Below, in pieces: positions 58,382-64,000 of a stretch of 64,000 nt of DNA. The translations under genes and the position numbers were made by a program. Position 1 is the stretch's first letter; each line of letters opens with the position of its first letter. Under the pieces are notes generated by a model, which ran no database searches, was not told the DNA's origin, and was given only the letters and a program-made list of their open reading frames with translations. Origin of the DNA: Phyllostachys edulis (lineage: Eukaryota > Streptophyta > Magnoliopsida > Poales > Poaceae); the NCBI GenBank assembly GCA_036346405.1, contig CM070563.1, forward strand, positions 22,239,022 through 22,303,021, in the 5' to 3' direction.

Positions 58382-58981
58382 TTATTGATCACAAAAAATC
58401 GTTATAAAGAGTCTAAATGCACTCCGGTACATCATTGCGAATAAAAAAGCTAATAAGTGTTCATAAGATCTAACTAGAGTATGTGCCACCATATTCACCA
58501 CACGACTAACATTACGAAAAACAACTGAGGAAAAGCTCTCTGCTATAGACTTGATATCAGAAATAACCACACCAATAAAGGACCGATCTCGCATCGATAA
58601 ATTCAACCGTTGCACCATAAACAAATAGTCAGAAGCAAGGATGACATTTTGATATCCCTCATCACGGGCGAGGGTTGTTGCACGACGAAATGCCAATGTT
58701 TCTGCTAACTCCGGCGTAGTGATCCCATCAAGACGTTCGTTGCAGGTAGCCAAGCATTCACCAATATGGTTTCGGACTACCACGCCAACCCCCAACCGAC
58801 GAGAAGAAGCAAATAGTGTTGCATCGATATTAATAAAAATCGTACATGCTGACTGCGGAGCCCATTTAGGGACTAAATGCAAGGACTCACGCCTATGACC
58901 TAGATCCGAATTGAAGATATGCAACACTATCAACTCAATATAAGCTTTAACTTTCACAGCCACCCTTCGAGAATGCAACAA
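58382..58981 (-). pseudogene. LINE RNase H domain
   Basis: Reads TIFINIDATLFASSRRLGVG, VVVRNHIGECLATC, ELAETLAFRRATTLARDEG and NVILASDYLFMVQ. This is the plant LINE RNase H fold (RVT_3 type). The motif normally starting with a catalytic D is present as NIDA. The frame is open for 199 residues, but no intact upstream ORF feeds it. Confidence 0.8.
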
Positions 58982-59089
58982 ACCTACATCGTTTCGTGCA
59001 CCATTACGGACCTCCCAAATATACCACAGAGTAACAGCAAGAACTGTTGCCTCCCGAATCGATGAACGTCCCAGGAAATCGAATAGTCA

Positions 59090-61017
59090 CTACTTAGCAC
59101 AATTCAACGTCTTGCGGCGGAGATGGGAGCTATATTCCAATTTCACTTCACGGCAAACTTCACGGGCAAACTGGCAGAAGAGGAAAGAATGTTCGATACG
59201 CTCCTCCCTCCCACAGAAGACACATGTATCATTCGCTGAGATATGCCTCCGTTCCAGCTGGAAACCACATGGGAGGCAGTCATGTGCGAAACGCCACAAC
59301 AGAATTTTCATCTTGTTCGGTGACTTTATAGCCCAGAGTGACTTCCAATGTTGTTCATCCGCGTCATACGCCGAGGATAGACCACGCCTAGAGCTACTTC
59401 GAGAGGAATAAAAGCCCTCTATATGAGCTTAAAAATGTGCAGAACGTATCGTGTAAGACTCGTGTCTTATATGTGGCCATGAAGCAAAATCCTCACTGTC
59501 TTGCCTATTGATGGGCACCTGGATAATCTGATCAACCACCACCTCAGGGAAGATAAAACGAATCAGGTCGACATCCCAAGAACCATGCTCCTCCTGTATA
59601 AGAAAATCAATTGTTTGATCCACAGGTAGAGGCACCGATGTCGAACAGATTAGGTGCCTTCTTTGGGTATCCGATTATCGATAAGATTTTAAATACTTTT
59701 GTCATTGCTGACTCCCCATTGTACACCCTTCCGCAGTAATTCCTTCTCAAAGCGGATACTCCTCCAAGTATATGAAGAAGATCTTGGACGAGGGGCATCC
59801 CAAAAATCATAGTTAGGAAAGTAACGACCCTTCAACACATTCGCACAAAGCGACCTCGGCTCCGTCATTAGCCGCCAGCCTTGACGACCTAACATGGCTT
59901 TATTAAAGAGCACAAGATCACGAAAGTCCATGCCACCAAAAACTTTAAGTGTAGACAGCTAGTCCCATGAGCGCCAATGCATTTTCTTCTTGCTGTTCTC
60001 AACACCCCACTAGTGATTAGCGATGGAGGTTTTCATTTTCTGACACGTCGAGATCGGCAGCTGGAAGCAGCTCATAACATAAGTTGAAATAGCCTGGATC
60101 ACCGATTGTAACATGACTACTTTCCCCGCCCGTGATAACGGCCAATTAGTCCATCCATTGATCCGCTTCCACACTCTATCAAGCAAGAAATGAAAAGAAC
60201 TCGTCGGTGATCAACTCAGCCAAAGAAAATAGATGATTTCTCTAAATTAATTTTCTGCCCAGAACCTTCACAATACAAATGAATTGTGGCTTTCAATGCA
60301 TCAACACTTTTTGCATCACTCCGAGCAAAGAAAATACTATCATCTGCAAATAAAAGATGTGATATGGGGGGCCCAACCGACCGTTTCAAATACCATGTAG
60401 CTCACCACAGCCCTCCTTGTGTTGCAAGAGACATGACAGACCTTTAGTACGCAATAGAAACAAATAGGGACTAATAGGACCCCTTGCCTAATACCCCTAG
60501 ATGGGACCACAAGCATAGTCAGCTCACCATTAACCTGGAGAGCATAGCGAACAGATGTAACACACCGTATGACAGAATTGATCCAAGCAAGAGCAAAGCC
60601 CAACTTATTTAGACAACCATGTAGATAATTCCACTCTACATGATCATACGCCTTCATCATATCAATCTTCAAAGTAAAATATTACATCTTCGATTGTTGT
60701 CTTCGTATGGTGTGTAAACACTCGTAAGCGATAAGAGCATCGTCAGTAATAAGCCTTCTAGGGACAAAAGAACTCTGATACTCGGACACAATCGCAGGTA
60801 GAAAAACTTTCGATCTATTAGCCAAAACCTTCGAAGCAATCTTATAGAGCACGTTGCACAAACTAATGGGGCGGAAATTTTTTAGATGTTTAGGCCTCAA
60901 AACCTTCGGGATAAGCACAATAACTGGCGAATGGGCACATGACCGTTTTGGCTTGAATATTCTATCTCTTAAAGGGGAAGGAATCCTCAGCCTCTCACAG
61001 TCCCCCTCCCTCGCCAT
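59090..61017 (-). pseudogene. LINE reverse transcriptase and zinc-binding region, broken
   Basis: RT starts at 60682-61017 (VIVLIPKVLRPKHLKNFRPI, ISLCNVLYKIASKVLANR, FVPRRLITDDALIAYE). It continues at 60340-60672 (MKIDMMKAYDHVEWNYLHG, VPSRGIRQGVLL) in a shifted frame; the FADD region is near 60330. Then come DLVLFNKAMLGRQGWRL (59689-59931) and a zinc-binding CVFCGREERIEHSFLFC (59090-59311). Multiple frame breaks and stops. Confidence 0.82.
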
Positions 61018-62237
61018 TTTTGTGAAAAGGCCCCTAGAGTTTCGGAAATCACGTGGAGGTCTGTTTCAACGGTCGTCAGCCGTCGGATCAGCATTGCATG
61101 GCCGTGATCGTACGGGTGCAGAACTGTCGGATCGTAGGTTTTTGATGAGGACATCAACCCTCCAGATACGACCGCTACTCCACGTACCAAGTAAGAGTTC
61201 AAGCTGAACACGTTCTAGAATCCAATTCGGCCTCCGGAGATAGCACCGACCTCAAATGTACATAACTTTCACATACGAAGTCTGTTTGAGGTCCACGAGT
61301 ACTTGATGGAAAGCTTATCTCGTCCTCTTTCCAACGGATCTGGCCTCACCTCCTAATTCCTTCTGTGCGCACTGAAATCATTAAAAAAAGTGCTACATCA
61401 CCTATTTGAGCCAACTTGAGCCTCGTAATGCTTAGGCCCAGGGGGAAGGCGGCTCCTCTCTTGGCCCATGCTATTCACAGCCATATTGTCCACGTGAGCA
61501 GGCGGCAATGAGGAGCGAGGCGCGAGCCTGGCGAGGACAGTTGGGACCGGTGGGGCCGAGGTGAAGGCGACCATGGCGATCATGCCGAGGCGAGGCGTGA
61601 GGCGACGAGCCATGAGCGAGGGCTGGTTGGGGCCTGGAGGCAAGCGCGTCCGGGGCGAGCATAGGCACGTGACGGCCACGTGGGGAAGAGGCGAAGAGCC
61701 GAAGAGGAACTTTGGCTTTGAGCCTTCGAGCCTTTGGCTTTGAGGACGTTGGACGTGCGAGGAGAGGAAGTTGCGTGAGGACTGACCGACTGAGGAAGCT
61801 GTGAAGGAGCTGAGGCTGAGCTGCTACCTGTTGACTGCTGAGGTAAATTGTGAATGTGTGATTGTTATGGAATATTAGGATTGTAGGAATTTTAAACTCA
61901 AATTGATTGCTAATTAGAGTTGAGATGATGTTATGAACATGTGATGTTGTCTACTTGTGTAGTCTAGTTACCCGATCGTGCCCACCCTCCTCCATGTTGG
62001 CCTCCTCCGCTGCCACCCCCGGCCCCGCCTTTTGATCGGGTCTGTGAGTGTGGGCTCGTGTCGTGCCGAGCCAACCCGTCATGCCGGGGTGCGGACATAA
62101 GCACGGCCCGGGCATTCGTGCCGTGCCGGCTCCGCCCAGCTACAGTGTGGGTCGTGTCGTGCTTGGACCAGGCTAACAGTGTCGTGCTTCGGACTGGCCC
62201 AACTAGCCATCTCTAGCTATTTGATAGTATTGTCGTT
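61018..62237. other. Intergenic stretch with repeat-like sequence
   Basis: No gene supported. 61980-62215 has CGTGCCGTGCC-type repeats and ends AGCCATCTCTA, which on the minus strand reads TAGAGATGGCT, like a hAT terminus. No matching left end is visible, so it may be a truncated hAT element. Confidence 0.4.
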
Positions 62238-62321
62238 CGGTGGCGGACCTACAAAGGGTCAAGGGTGTTCATCTGAACACCCATTTTTTTCTTCAAAATA
62301 CTCATTATTTACTAAGTAGCG

Positions 62322-62382
<61 letters not shown>

Positions 62383-62738
62383 ACACCGTTTAAGTACTCA
62401 CAGGGAGTATGTACTTCCACTTCAATATACCACATAGCATATATTATACTTCTTTATCATTTTAAGATTCTTAAATACCAATTATAAGATACTCCAATTG
62501 ATTTGATTGAAAAAATTCATTGGAGCCCTATGTTTTTGCTATATACCTTTTTTCATATATAAAAGAAGTATATACACAAATTTTGCTATAAAAAGTGGAA
62601 TTTAATGAATTTTTTCAGTAGAACTCACTTTGGGGTATCTTATAATCATTATTGGAGTATGCACAAATAGATAAAGAGGTATCATTATACGATTTAAGTG
62701 GTATATAAGAGGTGAATACGTACTGTGAGTCCATACCA

Positions 62739-62801
<63 letters not shown>

Positions 62802-62955
62802 TAGATCAAATACTTTATATTGTAAATTTTCTTAATTATTTTGTAATTTGTCTAAATTATTGAGATGTTGTCTGTAATACAAATAATTTTTTACCATTGA
62901 ACATATTTTACTAATTCCGAACACCTATCTAAAAAACCACCCGTGTCCGCCACTG
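62238..62955. mobile_element. hAT-type non-autonomous element, target duplication TTGTCGTT
   Basis: The left end CGGTGGCGGAC and right end GTCCGCCACTG are inverted repeats with one mismatch (CAGTGGCGGAC type). The 8-base duplication TTGTCGTT lies on both sides (62230-62237 and 62956-62963), the length used by hAT transposases. No coding capacity. It is interrupted by a (TA)n-flanked insertion. Confidence 0.85.
62381..62740. mobile_element. Micron-like element between two (TA)n tracts
   Basis: About 360 bp bounded by (TA)n at 62323-62380 and 62741-62793. Its ends are loosely inverted (GTACTTCCACTTCAATATACC versus the complement of GGTATATAAGAGGTGAATACG, imperfect). The rice Micron family is described as microsatellite-targeted and flanked by (TA)n. 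Identification rests on that layout and size. Confidence 0.6.
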
Positions 62956-63340
62956 TTGTCGTTGCAATAAAACATCTTCGTTATAGCATATCAACGATAA
63001 CCAGACGCCCAGACGACGTCTATACATAGATACAATCGTAACCAGGCACCTATACATAGATACAACAATAAACGTATAACATTTATTAGTAAATAATTAG
63101 ACATTAACTAGTACAACATTTATAGGTACGTGTATGCTATTAGCAGCCTGTCATGTTTGGCACCCATCCATATGGCCGGGTTAACGGACCAGGGACGATC
63201 ATGAAAAAGGAAACAAAATGCAAAAACCGAAAACTGGCAGGACTAGCTGTGGAAAGCGGCGAGAGAGGACATCTGGTGCCTCCCCCCGCTCGCCAATCGT
63301 CGCGGCCGGCGCGCATGCCGCTGAGGCCCGCCCACTCGCG
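62956..63340. other. Upstream region of the inositol-phosphate synthase gene
   Basis: AT-rich to about 63200, then GC-rich. No other gene is seen. The GC-rich part (63260-63340) is the likely proximal promoter. Confidence 0.5.
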
Positions 63341-63346
63341 CGTCGC

Positions 63347-63353
63347 TATATAA
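63347..63353 (+). promoter_or_regulatory. TATA box of the inositol-phosphate synthase gene
   Basis: TATATAA in the context CGTCGCTATATAAGCGGCG, 111 bases upstream of the ATG at 63464. This places transcription start near 63380 and gives a leader of about 80 bases. Confidence 0.8.
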
Positions 63354-63463
63354 GCGGCGCCCCCTCCTTCCCTTGGCTTCGGTTCCTCCTCGAGACCGCG
63401 ACTGATCCATTCGTCGATCGTCACGAGTGGCCGCCGGGCAGGTCGATCCGTTGATCGAGGAAG

Positions 63464-63654
63464 ATGTTCGTGGAGAGCTTCAGGGTGGAGAGCCCGCGGG
63501 TGCGGTACGGCGCCGGCGAGATCGAGTCGGAGTACCGGTACGACACGACGGAGGTGGCGCCCGCGACGGAGGGGAAGGGGAGCGGCAGCTGGGTGGTGCG
63601 GCCCAAGTCCGTCACCTACAACTTCAAGACCAGCACCAACGTCCCAAAGCTCGG
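63464..63654 (+). CDS. INO1: myo-Inositol-3-phosphate synthase, exon 1 (N-terminal 64 residues)
   Basis: The enzyme converts D-glucose 6-phosphate to 1D-myo-inositol 3-phosphate with NAD+ and commits carbon to inositol, phytate and phosphoinositides; the plant protein is mainly cytosolic. The start MFVESFRVESPRVRYGAGE and later ESEYRYDTTEV and VVRPKSVTYNFKTSTNVPKLG are hallmark N-terminal sequences of plant synthases. The exon ends in the codon for the Gly after PKL at a GT donor (63655), matching the phase expected before the NAD-binding VMLVGWGGNNGSTL segment, which must lie in exon 2 outside the window. The ATG follows a TATA box at the right distance. This looks like a live gene start, cut by the window edge. 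Confidence 0.92.
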
Positions 63655-64000
63655 GTACCTACTGCTACCTACATGCATGCATTGCATGCCGATGCTACCT
63701 GGCCTCTTTCAATGGCATAGATCATCAAATTAACATTTTAATATTCTTGATTGGATTCTCCTCTCTTTTTTCCGGATTTGCTACCCTTCCATCAACGAAA
63801 AATTTTAGATGGAGAAATGCTCGTTTTTTTTTCTTTTAGATGGAGAGAGAGAGAGATCTAGGAGTTCTTGATTAGTTTCTTCTATAGTTTTTTTTTAGAT
63901 CAGGCAAAAGGACTGCCTATTATATTAATAAAGAATAGAGCACAAACAAACAAAAAGGGGTAAGTTTAGGAAAAAAAAACTTACTTGGCTCGTGGGAAGG
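63655..64000 (+). other. Intron 1 of the inositol-phosphate synthase gene, partial
   Basis: Starts GTACCTACTG and is T-rich. At 63891-63960 TTTTTTTTTAGATCAGGCAA on the plus strand reads as a LINE-style 3' tail on the minus strand (TTTTGCCTGATCT then poly-A), so a small LINE fragment probably sits in this intron. Confidence 0.65.

Larger units (their letters stand above)
58356..61017 (-). mobile_element. 5'-truncated LINE retrotransposon
   Basis: The 3' end is a short poly-A (poly-T at 58356-58363 on the plus strand). Reading upstream come an RNase H domain, a zinc-finger-like region and reverse transcriptase; sequence identity is lost near 61017, so the endonuclease is missing. This is typical of target-primed, 5'-truncated insertion. 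The target duplication is not clear. It lies between the proposed GRAS promoter and the inositol-phosphate synthase gene. Confidence 0.85.

Overview
This is plant nuclear DNA from a grass, most likely rice (Oryza). The evidence is a PAT1-type GRAS transcription factor, the first exon of a plant myo-inositol-3-phosphate synthase, nested Ty1/copia and Ty3/gypsy retrotransposons, a CACTA transposon with CACTACTACA ends, LINE fragments and (TA)n-flanked Micron-like elements. I recall rice chromosome 10 carrying a GRAS gene beside its second inositol-phosphate synthase gene. That assignment comes from memory and was not searched.

Only two host genes can be defended. The GRAS coding exon lies on the minus strand at 22590-24155. 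Exon 1 of the inositol-phosphate synthase lies on the plus strand at 63464-63654 behind a TATA box, and its remaining exons are outside the window. The other single-copy stretches (16330-17660, 24265-25304, 48055-48904, 57013-58060) look like introns or UTRs of the GRAS gene. A CT-rich leader with a splice donor near 57833 and a good acceptor at 24264 suggest a roughly 33.6 kb 5' intron filled with transposons. A GTATGT donor just after the stop codon and an acceptor at 17033 suggest a further 3'-UTR intron.

Transposon layout, left to right. 1-3588: end of an LTR element full of GGAGGTC palindromes, inserted in the LTR of the next element. 3589-14765: minus-strand SIRE-like copia element with an extra ORF after pol and a deleted reverse transcriptase core. 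17661-19356: solo LTR. 19927-22440: LINE tail and decayed copia pieces, with a tandem duplication that copied the GRAS 3' UTR. 25305-48054: a decayed minus-strand gypsy element used as a landing site. It holds a split LTR plus a copia fragment (25672-30999), a complete CRM-like gypsy element (32851-40326, duplication CTGGG) and a complete copia element (40765-46246, duplication GGCTG). 48905-52725: a concatemer of five LTRs and four short internal regions within one target duplication, AGCAC. 52316-54540: a 1.1 kb tandem duplication. 53943-57012: a CACTA element (duplication ATT) with a (TA)n foldback. 58356-61017: a 5'-truncated LINE. 62238-62955: a hAT-type element (duplication TTGTCGTT) holding a Micron-like insertion.

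No CRISPR, bacterial or wholly new system is visible. The most unusual signals are the LTR concatemer with its conserved small ORF, the transposon-filled GRAS transcription unit, and a recurrent discordance at CAG/CTG sites between duplicated copies. That discordance could be a sequencing artefact tied to CHG methylation or an odd mutational signature.
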